Below are positions 28,501 to 36,468 of a stretch of 64,000 nucleotides of DNA, piece by piece. The notes under the pieces are model-generated. The model was not told the origin of the DNA. It was given only the letters and a program-made list of their open reading frames with translations, and made no database searches. How positions within the stretch are numbered: the first letter of the stretch is position 1; each line of letters starts with the position of its first letter. Source of the stretch: Certhia americana. Lineage: Eukaryota > Chordata > Aves > Passeriformes > Certhiidae. The position numbers and the translations under genes are program-made. The DNA lies in NCBI GenBank assembly GCA_018697195.1, contig CM031879.1, forward strand, positions 37,249,408-37,313,407, given 5' to 3'.

Positions 28501-31500
28501 GCATTCAACATTACAGTAAAAGCAAATTAGTCTTTGGAATTTTTGTATACAAACCTTTACTTGGTACTATTGAATAGCAAGTTGCAGACTTATAACCATA
28601 TATTGCACAGTTATTATATGAAACTGAAGTGCAATGTATTGAATATAATTTGGAGAAATAAGGGGAAGTAATGATATTAATAAAATACAGAAAAATACCA
28701 AGTTTCCAAGCTATGTGAGTGTTAGACAGGAAACTGCAAATATTGTTCCATTGTAACCAAAATATGGAAAACAAAAGGTATTTTAATACAACAGAATATG
28801 TCTTTTAATTGAGAATCTCCATAGAGAAGTAATGCAGTAGAATTGTACTAAAATCTTACTACATCATAATCTTTCTCTCATGCGATAAACTGTGTGGAAA
28901 TAAAACAAATCTTCCCCCCCCCCAAAAAAAAAAAAAAAAAAAAAAATTAAAAAAAAATTAGGTTTGCATGATTTAGAAAATTAGTCCTAAAAATTATTGA
29001 CTTCTGGTACTCTATTGACCAGGAAGATTTATAATTTTGGCCATATTCTGTGGCCTCCGGGAAGGCATTGTTATACTTCAGAAATACTTGCTGAGGTGGC
29101 TGCTAAAACCTCTGGATATCATTCATACAATTGTATGCTACTTTATTTTAATTTTGTTTTGTTTTAACTAAAAGCATGTGCCCTGTGGTGAAGCAGTTAA
29201 GATGAATATTTATAAATAGAGCTTGCAACACACTGGGATTTTAATGGGAACAAATAACTTTTCTGAAAGAGCTTGATTTAATGCATGCAAAGAGAGTGCA
29301 TATATTTAATTCTTACCTTGCCATAGACAGACTAATTCCAAAAGTTTGGTTTAAAAGTAAGCATTCCAGTTTTGTGTTAACCAGGAGGGTAATAAAGTAT
29401 AGGCCATCTTTAGTGGGACTTGAAGCAGCTGCAGAGTTTCTAAATTGTAGAAGACTAACAGGAAAGCACATCATCTTTCGCAAAAAATAAAATTACAGTT
29501 GGCAGTGTAAGAATTAATGAAGTGTTATTTATACAGAAATGTCTATGTTTCATGAGAATCTTCTATTCCTAATGATTCTGCCAGGTTCTGGATTGGGTCT
29601 ATTACCCTTTGCCATTAGTCCAGTAGTGCCTACTGATAGTATTAAGTGTGAACCAGGTATTATTTTTAATAATGTATTTTCTTATTTTCTTTTTTTATTT
29701 TTTTTTTTTTTTTTTTAAATATTATAAGCACTGCTTGTTATTTTTGTCATTGTTGTCATCAATATTTGATGTTACCATGCAGTTAATGGTTCTGGGCCTG
29801 ATACTGAGAGATGCTGATCCTCTGCTGGCCTCCCAAATCAGTGGTTTTCTAAAGCCTGGTTAGGATTCACTGCTCAGCACCTGTTAGAATTAGGTTCATT
29901 CATTTCTGGTATATGCTGTTGATGGTTATTGCTGCTGCTCTTTGTTGAAATTGGTTTTATCACATGAACTTACTGTACAGGGTAGTTTTAATAAGAAATG
30001 TTACTTTAAAAAAATAGTAATTTTGAATACTGTTTCCAAGAGATTCTAAATCTGAACACAGGTCTCTAAATTTAATGATGGAAATCTTTTTGCCTAAAAA
30101 TAGAGCGAGAGTGTGTGTTACTGTCTGGTCTCACCTTTGCAGATATGGGTTTATGCTGTATTTATTCTTTGTCACAAATAATATGTTTTACAAAGTTACA
30201 AAAATATTGAGAGCAGGGGCAATGGAGTGGGACACAACACATACAATTACAACCCTATGGCAATACACAGTTTTTATGCCAGAAATTACAGAATGTTACA
30301 GTGCTGTTGTAGTACATTCCAAATTCTTTGCTTTTTAGAATAGGTGAGTCTAAATAACTGCTGTTACACAGATAGTAATAATGGTCTGATACAGAGTGAA
30401 GCATGAAAAATTATATATTTAATTGTTTCAGCATTATACTATGACTTTTACTATGTTAAAAATGGTTTTTCACCATACAGCTTTATTTTTCAAATTTAAA
30501 AAACCCAAAACAAAACCCTCCTATCAATATCTGCAGGACTGAACACAAAAATTCAGTATTTCCCTCATCCTAGATCTGTATGGTGACTGCATGTGCTACA
30601 TGATTCAGATCTGGTGATGAAAAGTGCACCATATTTAGCAAAAAAAAAGCATGTCTCTCTTTTAGGGCTTACTTGAAGAACATATTTCTCAAAAATGTAT
30701 TGAAATAATATAATTATATTTAATTTTTAATCATGCAAAATAGCATGAAGATTGTAATCACATTCATCTCTTCCTTCTCCAATGTTAAGTTCTGAAAATT
30801 TTCTAAAAGGCAGGATCAAAATTCTATTTGCATAAACATTCCCAATAAAAAAAGAATTAATTCTAATACTGTTCAAAATTACTCAATACATTTTTTTTCT
30901 AATTACTTTTATTTCCTTTGCCAAATGTGCAATTTAAAAACATATTCATACCTTAATATTTAAAAAATTTGTATAGTTTATTTAGTGCATTTGATGCTTA
31001 TATGTGTCACTTAAAAATAGGTAATACTGCACAGGAACTATATAGTAATATATTAGATTTAAAAAGAAAATTATGGAAGTAATTGTTTCTCTGTGTACAT
31101 TAATGACAATGAAAAATAACTATTTAAATTATGCGAATATTTTTACATTTTTAAGAAGCAAATACATTACAGAAGATGTATTGATTCAGTATGCATTTTT
31201 TTGTATTTTATCAGGCAAAAAGGAAGAAAGGATTTGCCAGAAAATGACAATCAGGACAACCATAAGAAAAAATGACTGTATAAGTCAAAGCCCGGTAAGA
31301 ACAAAATTTCAGTGCTGGGCCTATGGCATGCCAAGCCAAGCATTAAGAAGTCGGTTGTAGCTAACAACAAGCAACAAACAATGCTGCTTCCTTCTCAAAA
31401 GCAGACCCTTGACTCTAGGAATGTTATCCTACCATAAATGGAGTAAAAATAGCTATTTCTGTTACTGAAAGACTTATCCCTCCTGCCTGGAGAAACATCT

Positions 31501-34005
31501 GGCTTCAAATGAAACATACTGACTATAATTACTTTAACTAATGAAGGCACTTAAGTCTTTAGTGTGAAATAATATGCTGTTCTAAAAGAGGAGCAGAAAT
31601 GTTTCAACTTAAAATGTGATGAATCACTGCTGAATTCCTCTTTGAAGACCTTGATGCTCTCTGTCTTCTTCCTCACATAGCATGGGTTTCCATATCATAA
31701 CTTCATGATCCCATTTATTTATGGGTCTGCTTAAGACATATTATTTCTCAGTTTTGATGTAGCCCCATCTAGGGACTCCAGGAAATTTCTGAGCAGCAAA
31801 TGTGCTTCTCCTGTAGCACTTGAAAGGGAAGCAATTGACAAAGTACCTCAGGACTTCCAAAAGGTCTCCGGCAAGATTCTTTGGAGAACCTAAGCAGTCA
31901 TTAGGGAAGAGGCTAAATGTCATCACATATTAAAAGCCATTGTAATAAAGGGTCAGTAGTGACATGTTCAAATTTTAATTGTAGGAGTGCATGTCATATT
32001 TATTTAGTTTGAGAAGGATTGATAATGAGGATTAAATAAATATGCATAAAGAGATGAAATTAGTAATTTGCCATAGTTAAGAGATGAGTCTGGAGAGCTT
32101 CAGAGTTACTTCAACAACCTAGTGTAAGAGACAGCAATGCAGCAAAATAAAGACATGATATTGACAAAATAAAGAATATTACAATGAAAGATTTAAAACT
32201 TCATAGGTTTTTTTAAGCCAGGTGAAAAGATCCTTGCCCTTTCATTCAGTTCTGTGAAGATCTCTGCTTTCCTGGAGACAAAAAGGCTAACTAAGAGCTA
32301 TGACATTTGGGCAAATGGATAGGCAGAGGAAACAAACTCACTCTAGTGTCTTTTATGAATCAGTGCTGCAGTACGAGAGAGGACTCTGTACAGCCCTGGT
32401 CCCTCTATATTGCTGCAGAGCAAAAGCATTCAGAGAGGAGCAGTAAGAATGTTGGCCAGGTCATGTCTTGAATGGTTCAATAAATGAAGCCTTCCTTTTC
32501 ATCTTTCTGTAGTAAACTCTTTAATCTTTCCTTCCCTCTCTACCCACCTTCTAGAGAGACCTACCACCACCCTACCTCTATCTGTATTAGAGTCTCCTTT
32601 TCCTAGTATCTCATTTTTCTGACTTTCCTTGGTGGTTGCACATCCTTCACACAGTCCAGATTCTCTTACCCTTCACACAGAAGTACCTCCAGATTTTCAT
32701 GTCCTCATACCTAATCTCTCCTTCCTTTCCTCTCCATTGGCCCCACTTGCACTCTTTTTCCATCAAATGGTGGTGTCTGCTGTGACTGGCTGTGAACATA
32801 TGTGCTCTTGGCCAGATTATTGCTGTCAAAATTTGGATAGGGCTGAGCATGGTTACATTTAATTAATTAGTAACTGGAATTACTAGTGCTTAAGAGAAGG
32901 TCTTTTTTTACTCCTGTCAAATGTCAGGAAATGTCAAAGTTACAAGAGTAATCTTTTAGTCTAATTTGTATGGGTATGGCAGTTTTCATCACAGGCTTGG
33001 AAGGGAATAGCTCAAAGTGTTGCTCATACGTCCCACCTGCAGAAGAAATCAGATTTAAGCCTGTCACAAAGAGAACTACACCTAGTACAGCCATCCTTGA
33101 TTTCCCAGCATTTCAACTCTGCTTAAGTTTATTTAAAAAGTACATCTTTTTTTCTGTCACCATATCAGCTAAGAAAATTTTTTCCCATAATGTAACAGTA
33201 AGAGAAAGGTTTGTTTTGCTGAAGTTTAGAGCACAAATAATTTTCTAGCTAGTATGTGCCCTAGCTGGTTTTACTGTGTCTACTTTTTGGATATGTTTCT
33301 TTGAATAATAACACAACCCTCAGCCACAAACAGTGTAAATAAGAAAGGAAAAAGCTCTTTCACTGATATGCTTTTCCTCTTTCATGGAGAAAGATAAACT
33401 TCCCTTCATTTTACTAAGAAGAGTTTAACATTTTATCAGTGAACATGAAAAGGAGATGGATTAAACTGTGCTGTTCCAAATTAATTTGTAATTTATTTGT
33501 TCTATTAATTTGTAAATAAGGATTCTATTTTGGTTTCCATAGCAAAGGTTGAAACAAAACACATGATTAAACAATAAAGAAAAGTCCAATTAAAAAAAGT
33601 ATTTTAAATGTGGCTAAACTTAGAATGAAGGAATTTTAGAAGATAAAATAATTTTCAAGACCAGAGTCCTTTTCCAATATTAAAATGGCATAATGGTTTT
33701 AATGGTTTAATGACAGAGAAATTTGAAATGTAATATTTTTTATAATAATATTCGAGATATCTAGTTTTAATTCTTATTCTTATTTTCTTTAATTTTACTC
33801 ATAGATAAATGTGGCTTCTTGTGATGGAAAATGCCCGTCTGCAACAATTTTCAATGTCAATATTGATAGCCATCTAAGATTCTGTAAATGTTGTCGGGAA
33901 ATTGGAACACGGGTCCTGACTGTGCCCTTGCGCTGCTCGGGAAATGGCACTGAAATTATGTACGTCATTCAAGAGCCCATAGACTGCTCATGCCAATGGA
34001 ACTGA
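1345..34005 (+). CDS. OTOGL: OTOGL (otogelin-like), 3' part of the gene, 25 intact exons plus one damaged
   Basis: This is the C-terminal part of a large secreted mucin-like glycoprotein of the tectorial, cupular and otolithic matrices. The intact exons are 1345-1512, 3030-3308, 3936-4053, 5281-5360, 6247-9053, 9718-9895, 10783-10925, 11987-12010, 12147-12239, 12902-13091, 15355-15569, 17071-17212, 17574-17759, 18261-18473, 19316-19420, 19727-19834, 20199-20300, 21606-21710, 21811-21851, 22796-22859, 23834-24012, 25932-26069, 27631-27676, 31215-31294 and 33805-34005. They total 6005 bases and, with one base from the preceding exon off the left edge, give 2001 codons plus TGA without a frame break. 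Domain order (AbfB-like, TIL, mucin-like, VWD-C8-TIL, cysteine-rich, CTCK) is that of otogelins. OTOGL is preferred over its paralogue OTOG because PTPRQ follows directly, as in mammals (from memory). One further exon (24707-24840) looks corrupted next to the gap. Confidence 0.9.
1513..3029 (+). other. OTOGL intron
   Basis: This 1.5-kb intron is AT-rich. It holds a poly-T tract at 2889-2907 and nothing else I can name. Open frames on the minus strand here have no splice or coding support. Confidence 0.75.
3030..3308 (+). CDS. OTOGL: OTOGL exon: AbfB-like beta-trefoil domain
   Basis: The exon is 279 bases, phase 1 to 1, with acceptor AG at 3028-3029 and donor at 3309. It encodes about 93 residues with the signature '[17 protein letters not shown]', then '[18 protein letters not shown]' and 'GFFIVLTSS'. 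This S-x-N-Y-F-L / F-x-x-x-A-T-F / G-L-W / F-E spacing is typical of AbfB (alpha-L-arabinofuranosidase B) folds, which otogelins carry. The domain is probably structural or carbohydrate binding, not enzymatic. Confidence 0.9.
3936..4053 (+). CDS. OTOGL: OTOGL exon: TIL-like cysteine-rich segment, part 1
   Basis: The exon is 118 bases, entering in phase 1 and leaving in phase 2 (donor GTAAGT at 4054). It encodes about 39 residues with '[16 protein letters not shown]', a cysteine pattern of trypsin-inhibitor-like (TIL) domains that follow VWD units. Confidence 0.88.
4054..5280 (+). other. OTOGL intron
   Basis: Plain AT-rich intron. The real acceptor is AG at 5279-5280. An upstream AG at 5255-5256 would lead into an in-frame TAA and is not used. 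No repeat or RNA gene seen. Confidence 0.75.
5281..5360 (+). CDS. OTOGL: OTOGL exon: TIL-like segment, part 2
   Basis: The exon is 80 bases, phase 2 in and phase 1 out, donor GTAAGT at 5361. It encodes '[16 protein letters not shown]' and ends in 'RCVYPEDC', the second half of a TIL-type module. It directly precedes the mucin-like exon. Confidence 0.88.
5361..6246 (+). other. OTOGL intron
   Basis: This 0.9-kb AT-rich intron ends with TTTTAG at 6241-6246. Nothing else is recognised in it. Confidence 0.75.
6247..9053 (+). CDS. OTOGL: OTOGL giant mucin-like (Ser/Thr-rich) exon
   Basis: A single 2807-base exon encodes 936 residues (about 216-1151 of the portion seen), entering in phase 1 and ending in phase 0 at donor GTATGA (9054). 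It starts '[12 protein letters not shown]' and ends 'SSECV'. In between it is dominated by Ser, Thr, Pro and Ala, has NxS/T sites throughout, no Trp and only two internal Cys. I see no strict tandem repeat. This composition predicts dense O-glycosylation and an extended, water-holding rod between TIL and the last VWD assembly. The paralogue OTOG has such a region; mammalian OTOGL, as I recall, is much shorter here. Reading on past the donor meets TGA at 9057, so splicing is required. Confidence 0.9.
9054..9717 (+). other. OTOGL intron
   Basis: Intron with a poly-A tract at about 9265-9279. It ends with AG at 9716-9717. A continuous frame through its 3' end is only an extension of the next exon. 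Confidence 0.75.
9718..9895 (+). CDS. OTOGL: OTOGL exon: VWC-like cysteine module before the last VWD
   Basis: The exon is 178 bases, phase 0 in and phase 1 out (donor GTAAGT at 9896). It encodes about 59 residues beginning '[20 protein letters not shown]' and ending 'CCPEWECP', with the C-x3-C and CCP-x-W-x-C spacing of VWC-type modules. It joins the mucin-like exon as 'SSECV-PRYLEP', which is otogelin-like across the junction. Confidence 0.88.
10783..10925 (+). CDS. OTOGL: OTOGL exon: VWD domain (D4-like), start
   Basis: The exon is 143 bases, phase 1 in and phase 0 out (donor GTAAGG at 10926). It encodes 48 residues with '[16 protein letters not shown]', the C-x-x-x-x-x-x-x-TFDG opening typical of VWF type D domains, and ends 'KCPANQ'. 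Confidence 0.9.
11987..12010 (+). CDS. OTOGL: OTOGL 24-base micro-exon in the VWD domain
   Basis: Eight codons (SANSIRKL), phase 0 to 0, with acceptor TTCCAG ending at 11986 and donor GTAAGT at 12011. Its phase fits both neighbours and it connects 'CPANQ' to '[10 protein letters not shown]'. Its small size makes it easy for gene finders to miss. Confidence 0.75.
12147..12239 (+). CDS. OTOGL: OTOGL exon: VWD domain, continued
   Basis: The exon is 93 bases, phase 0 to 0, acceptor TTTCAAG ending at 12146 and donor GTAAGT at 12240. It encodes 31 residues with '[16 protein letters not shown]' and 'ILINRLARK', the inner strands of the VWD fold. Confidence 0.88.
12271..12320 (+). repeat. Short tandem repeat, about 3 copies of an 18-base purine-rich unit
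   Basis: Three near-identical purine-rich units (type AAAAAAGAGGAAGAGACT) lie just inside the intron after 12239. The sequence from the last unit onward (12307-12335) recurs exactly at 14129-14157 in the next intron. Confidence 0.85.
12902..13091 (+). CDS. OTOGL: OTOGL exon: VWD domain, C-terminal half
   Basis: The exon is 190 bases, phase 0 in and phase 1 out. The acceptor AG is at 12900-12901 and the donor GTGAGG at 13092. It encodes about 63 residues including '[18 protein letters not shown]' and ends 'TEGLCG', the conserved end of VWD before the GxCGxxNGD-type loop, which continues in the next exon. Confidence 0.9.
13092..15354 (+). other. OTOGL intron
   Basis: This 2.3-kb intron holds an exact 29-base copy (14129-14157) of sequence at 12307-12335 in another intron. 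Otherwise nothing recognisable is seen, and several open frames on both strands lack splice support. Confidence 0.75.
15355..15569 (+). CDS. OTOGL: OTOGL exon: end of VWD and start of C8 domain
   Basis: The exon is 215 bases, phase 1 in and phase 0 out (donor GTAAGT at 15570). It encodes '[11 protein letters not shown]', the VWD-closing NGD loop, then '[15 protein letters not shown]' and 'PCHKK', the opening cysteines of a C8 domain. Confidence 0.9.
15570..17070 (+). other. OTOGL intron
   Basis: This 1.5-kb intron ends with TTCCTAG at 17064-17070. I see no repeat family or RNA gene in it. Confidence 0.75.
17071..17212 (+). CDS. OTOGL: OTOGL exon: C8 domain, second half
   Basis: The exon is 142 bases, phase 0 in and phase 1 out (donor GTAAGC at 17213). 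It encodes about 47 residues, '[11 protein letters not shown]' through '[17 protein letters not shown]' to 'TPDYC'. The [11 protein letters not shown] block is diagnostic of C8 domains in VWF-type proteins. Confidence 0.92.
17574..17759 (+). CDS. OTOGL: OTOGL exon: TIL domain after C8
   Basis: The exon is 186 bases, phase 1 to 1, acceptor CTTGCAG ending at 17573 and donor GTAAGT at 17760. It encodes 62 residues beginning '[20 protein letters not shown]' and including '[13 protein letters not shown]', a complete TIL pattern (C-P-x-G-x-x-Y ... C-x-C-x-x-G). Confidence 0.92.
18261..18473 (+). CDS. OTOGL: OTOGL exon: VWC-like module
   Basis: The exon is 213 bases, phase 1 to 1, donor GTACGT at 18474. 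It encodes 71 residues with '[18 protein letters not shown]' and 'RACCPKKVC', a VWC-like module followed by the first CCP-type tail that recurs in the next four exons. Confidence 0.9.
18474..19315 (+). other. OTOGL intron
   Basis: Plain AT-rich intron ending in a long T-tract and CACAG at 19311-19315. Nothing else is recognised. Confidence 0.75.
19316..19420 (+). CDS. OTOGL: OTOGL exon: cysteine-rich repeat 1 of 4
   Basis: The exon is 105 bases, phase 1 to 1. It encodes '[19 protein letters not shown]' and ends 'LSCCPQYRC'. It shares the C-x4-C ... C ... CCP-x-[YWF]-x-C frame with the next three exons, suggesting duplication of a symmetric exon. Confidence 0.9.
19727..19834 (+). CDS. OTOGL: OTOGL exon: cysteine-rich repeat 2 of 4
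   Basis: The exon is 108 bases, phase 1 to 1, donor GTAAGA at 19835. It encodes '[20 protein letters not shown]' and ends 'DPCCFSHLC'. It fits the repeat, but the usual Pro after the double cysteine is Phe here. Confidence 0.9.
20199..20300 (+). CDS. OTOGL: OTOGL exon: cysteine-rich repeat 3 of 4
   Basis: The exon is 102 bases, phase 1 to 1, donor GTGAGT at 20301. It encodes '[19 protein letters not shown]' and ends 'HYCCPHYYC'. Confidence 0.9.
20301..21605 (+). other. OTOGL intron with AT microsatellite
   Basis: This 1.3-kb intron contains an (AT)n run at 21333-21347. It ends with TTTAG at 21601-21605. Nothing else seen. Confidence 0.75.
21606..21710 (+). CDS. OTOGL: OTOGL exon: cysteine-rich repeat 4 of 4
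   Basis: The exon is 105 bases, phase 1 to 1. It encodes '[19 protein letters not shown]' and ends 'GQCCPEWHC'. It is the last of four adjacent symmetric exons with the same cysteine frame. Confidence 0.9.
21811..21851 (+). CDS. OTOGL: OTOGL short exon, cysteine-rich
   Basis: The exon is 41 bases, phase 1 in and phase 0 out, acceptor CTCCTCAG ending at 21810 and donor GTAAGT at 21852. It encodes '[14 protein letters not shown]' and joins in phase to the next exon. Confidence 0.82.
21852..22795 (+). other. OTOGL intron
   Basis: This 0.9-kb intron ends with CTCAG at 22791-22795. Nothing recognised; open frames on both strands over 21893-22146 overlap and lack splice support. Confidence 0.75.
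22796..22859 (+). CDS. OTOGL: OTOGL short exon, cysteine-rich
   Basis: The exon is 64 bases, phase 0 in and phase 1 out. It encodes '[20 protein letters not shown]' then a Cys. The donor GTATTT at 22860 is weak but keeps frame with the following exon. Confidence 0.8.
22860..23833 (+). other. OTOGL intron
   Basis: Intron containing a locally GC-richer patch (about 23080-23440) with no recognisable gene. It also holds an imperfect tandem duplication of about 35 bases at 23502-23573 (an 'aatgttaaata..ag.acacttttaaaata' unit twice). Confidence 0.7.
23502..23573 (+). repeat. Imperfect tandem duplication, about 35-base unit x2
   Basis: Two consecutive copies of a unit carrying 'aatgttaaata' and 'cacttttaaaata' differ at a few bases. 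They lie inside an OTOGL intron and show no sign of function. Confidence 0.75.
23834..24012 (+). CDS. OTOGL: OTOGL exon: VWC-like module
   Basis: The exon is 179 bases, phase 1 in and phase 0 out (donor GTAAGT at 24013). It encodes about 60 residues including '[19 protein letters not shown]', '[10 protein letters not shown]' and 'MNCSQQCEA'. This is the last intact exon before the assembly gap; the module that should follow is broken. Confidence 0.9.
24203..24328. repeat. (CCCT)n / CT-rich low-complexity tract
   Basis: A nearly uninterrupted CCCT-type simple repeat runs straight into the gap. It is the likely reason sequencing or assembly failed here. Frames through it are low-complexity artefacts. 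Confidence 0.9.
24329..24531. other. Assembly gap (203 N)
   Basis: An unresolved run of N lies between the CCCT tract and a region with further signs of poor sequence quality. It lies in an OTOGL intron as judged by flanking exons. Confidence 1.
24707..24840 (+). pseudogene. OTOGL: Damaged OTOGL exon beside the gap (probable sequence errors, not true loss)
   Basis: A pyrimidine-rich acceptor (AG 24705-24706) and a strong donor (GAG|GTAAGT at 24841) bracket 134 bases. The expected module is a CC-G-T-C-type VWC segment entering and leaving in phase 0, so its length should divide by three; 134 does not. One frame gives '[20 protein letters not shown]', close to an expected Y-x-C-C-G-T-C-x-x-V-x-C-S-F pattern but out of register by small shifts. 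A run of 18 or so C follows (about 24803-24821). The last codons read 'PFDVLYE' and would join 'EGSTW' of the next exon. This looks like base-call or polishing error; true lineage-specific decay cannot be excluded. Confidence 0.5.
24841..25931 (+). other. OTOGL intron with LTR-like stretch
   Basis: The intron carries an LTR-end-like stretch (about 25060-25262), an (AT)n run at 25146-25161 and a (GT)n run at 25214-25229. The rest is unremarkable. Confidence 0.6.
25060..25262 (+). mobile_element. Possible remnant of a retroviral LTR (3' part)
   Basis: The stretch has an imperfect inverted repeat (25095-25127, arms GGATTGG and CCAATCC), an AATAAA at about 25172, then a T/C-rich tract and GT-rich sequence, a layout like the R-U5 part of an avian endogenous retrovirus LTR. 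No second LTR, primer-binding site, target duplication or viral coding frame is visible, so this is only a suggestion. Confidence 0.25.
25932..26069 (+). CDS. OTOGL: OTOGL exon: VWC-like module
   Basis: The exon is 138 bases, phase 0 to 0, acceptor ATTCAG ending at 25931 and donor GTAAGT at 26070. It encodes 46 residues: '[20 protein letters not shown]', then '[13 protein letters not shown]'. G-x-x-W-x-x-x-C-x-x-x-x-C is the VWC opening. Confidence 0.9.
26070..27630 (+). other. OTOGL intron
   Basis: AT-rich 1.6-kb intron with a short (AT)n at about 26756-26769. No other element recognised. Acceptor TTTTCCTAG ends at 27630. Confidence 0.75.
27631..27676 (+). CDS. OTOGL: OTOGL short exon closing the VWC module
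   Basis: The exon is 46 bases, phase 0 in and phase 1 out (donor GTAAGT at 27677). It encodes '[16 protein letters not shown]', the CC-x-x-C end of a VWC-like module. Confidence 0.88.
27677..31214 (+). other. OTOGL intron (3.5 kb)
   Basis: A long AT-rich intron. It holds a C-tract then a poly-A tract at 28915-28946, a GT/TA microsatellite at about 28387-28412 and a poly-T tract at about 29689-29716. I see no exon or RNA gene; open frames on both strands lack splice-site and codon support. Confidence 0.75.
28915..28946. repeat. Poly-C/poly-A low-complexity tract
   Basis: About nine C are followed by 23 A. It could be an old retroposon tail, but no element body is recognisable beside it. Confidence 0.8.
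31215..31294 (+). CDS. OTOGL: OTOGL exon: start of the C-terminal cystine knot
   Basis: The exon is 80 bases, phase 1 in and phase 0 out (donor GTAAGA at 31295). It encodes '[20 protein letters not shown]' then 'DCISQSP', which begins the CTCK domain used for disulfide-linked dimerisation. Confidence 0.9.
31295..33804 (+). other. Last OTOGL intron (2.5 kb)
   Basis: Unique-looking intron sequence with no recognised repeat family or RNA gene. The acceptor AG lies at 33803-33804. Confidence 0.75.
33805..34005 (+). CDS. OTOGL: OTOGL last coding exon: cystine knot and stop
   Basis: The coding part is 201 bases from phase 0 to TGA at 34003-34005. It encodes 66 residues: '[20 protein letters not shown]', '[10 protein letters not shown]' and a final 'CSCQWN'. 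The C-x-G-x-C and C-x-C-C ... C-x-C spacing is that of a CTCK domain, and the stop directly after it is as expected for otogelins. Confidence 0.93.
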   Translation: MNVASCDGKCPSATIFNVNIDSHLRFCKCCREIGTRVLTVPLRCSGNGTEIMYVIQEPIDCSCQWN

Positions 34006-34081
34006 ACTTTACTGTGGACATCATTTAGCTTTCACCAGACACAGTTTTTTGGTTGTGGATGGGTATAGTATTCTGCAGGGA

Positions 34082-34087
34082 AATAAA
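34082..34087 (+). terminator. Nearest candidate poly(A) signal for OTOGL
   Basis: The first AATAAA after the OTOGL stop lies 77 bases downstream. Later AATAAA copies (35209, 35380, 36106) are equally possible; no clear GU-rich downstream element decides between them. Confidence 0.3.
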
Positions 34088-36394
34088 AAAGGCATGTATT
34101 ATGGTTTATAATGTAACCTTTCCCAAATTTATCAAAGATTTTGCTTGTTCTTGAAATTGTCTTTGAAAATGTTGGCAAGAATACAAAGGAAAACATAAAT
34201 CCTTTACATAAAAACATAAACCCAAGGTGTAGTTTATTCATCATTTGTTTCTACTCAGTGGCTTTCTGATGAGGTGGTGAAAAAAGCTGGTTAATATTGT
34301 TAGTATTTCCAATGTTTTAAAATTTTGGATCATGGCTACCTATCAAAGTTGAGAATTTCTCAAACCATTTCTCTATGGTTCATTGATTTAGAGGCCTCCA
34401 GTTGAAAACCATCACCAGTCCCATGTTTAAATGGGAAAGATGCATATTAGGATTTTGAAAATAACTGAATTAATTTAATTTTAAAATAGTGGGTTCAACT
34501 GTAACATTTTTTACCTTGCTCCAAAATCTATCTTTTGTCCATTAAGCTGTTGTCAATGATTGGATTCTGCTTACACTGAGGAACAAGATGACTGTGATCT
34601 GTAAGTACTTGTAGGAAATCTCCAGAGTGTATAGCAGAATCGTAATATCTTGAAACCTTAGACAAGTATTTAATTTCATGTATATTATACATATGAAGCA
34701 TAACTAGGAAAAGGCTGAAGAGTTACAGCTTTTATGCCTTAAAAATATCTGAAAGCCATTTCTGCTATGAAGGTTTCCATTTTATACCCATTTTTTCACT
34801 TTTCACAGAAAAGAAATAAGATTATATGTATATATATTTATTAAAGAAACCCATGATACTGCACATTTTAAGTATTCATAATGGGTTTTGTCTTTGTTTT
34901 CCAGTCTGAAGATTTGTGTTCAATATTTTAATAATTTTTTTTTTTTTTTGTCAATACAGATATTTAGACTATTGCCTGAATTTAGGACTCATAATTATTG
35001 AGTCCAGGAAAAAAAGTCCAGTAAAATAAATGTTTTGAAGGACTTAGGTGAGTTATTCATGCTCAATCAGGCTGTAAATATCCATGATTCAGCACCAGAT
35101 GAATATCATCTCCCTTTTACTCGACGTACTACATAACCTGCTTTTTAAAAAAAAGGATACAAGTCTAAGCTTGTTTTTAGAAAATTACTTTGCTTTATAA
35201 ACTTACTGAATAAAAATTATATTAATTATGGCAGCATTTTTCTTATCAACTTTTCCTTTTAACTGTGTCAGAATTGAAATTCTTGTCTAAAAGTTTGAAA
35301 ATCTTCTGACCATTTTGATTTCAAACTGTCACCTTTTAATTACAAAAAGGTTGGATTATCACATGGATTATTACAATGAAATAAAAGCAGTTAAAGCTGC
35401 CTTAAAAGCCAAGGATATTTTTCTACTTTGTGTGACAAATCTTTGTTTGCTACATTTAATTTGATGGCTTATAAAGAAAAATAGTTTATACAGTGAAGTC
35501 TGTTGTTATTAACAAGACTCATCTACTCATCCATATAATTAAAAATAGTGACTTGGTTTAAAAATTAAATAGCAATCCTTTGTAAAATATCAGCAAAATA
35601 TTTAAACATTATAAAGAAATAATGATCAACTAGTGATCAAAATAAAGTGACATTTTGAGAAAGCATATGCTTCATCTGCATATTTTTATGATTTGTAAGG
35701 CAGATGTTTCAAGTTATATTATATACCAGGGCCTAGAACCAAAATATTATCTGATATTGCTGTCAGAATTTGTGCACAGTAACTTTTTTCATACAGGCAA
35801 GAAATAGAAGTTAAATCATAGTCATAGCTGTAATGTTTATGAGTAAATCAAATTAAAGAGTTACTTTAAAAAAACCACCACACTTTTGATTTTTTGAGAT
35901 AGAAGTAGGTATCCCATATTTGCATTAAGAGATTTTGGCCCAAATCTACTTAATGAATTTAGCATTTCATAAAAAGGAAGCTCTCAAAATATAGAAAGTT
36001 CAATATAATCATCAAAAATTTTCATTGAACTGTGGCCTTTTATAAGCCATGTAAGCCATTTGCTTTTCTGAGATTTAGAACTGTGTTTGTAATTGAAAAG
36101 AATTTAATAAACATTATTTTGCAGAGTCAGTGTTGATGCAATTAATTAAGTTTTGCCACTAGGAACAATGCTAATGCAAAACCTTAGTAAAGCCTGGAAA
36201 TTATAAAAGAAGTTATGTTTAAAATTAACTTCATGACAACATGCAATAAGAGAAATGATATTAAACTATTTTTTCCCACTTAGATAATCTGCTTTTTAAA
36301 TGCAACAATCAGTAGGAATTGTGTCAGGATTCTCCCTGAAGCCTACAGCAAAATCTTACATCATTAGTCGAGCAGAATTTCATTTTAAAGTGTC

Positions 36395-36468
36395 ATTCAT
36401 TTTACAGTTTTTTACATTCATAAGATTTTTCATTTTACATTCATAAGATTGTCATTCATTTTACAGTT
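36395..36468. repeat. Local AT-rich direct repeats
   Basis: The blocks 'tcattcattttacagtt' (twice) and 'tacattcataagatt' (twice) alternate within 75 bases, a recent slippage or duplication product in the intergenic region. Confidence 0.8.
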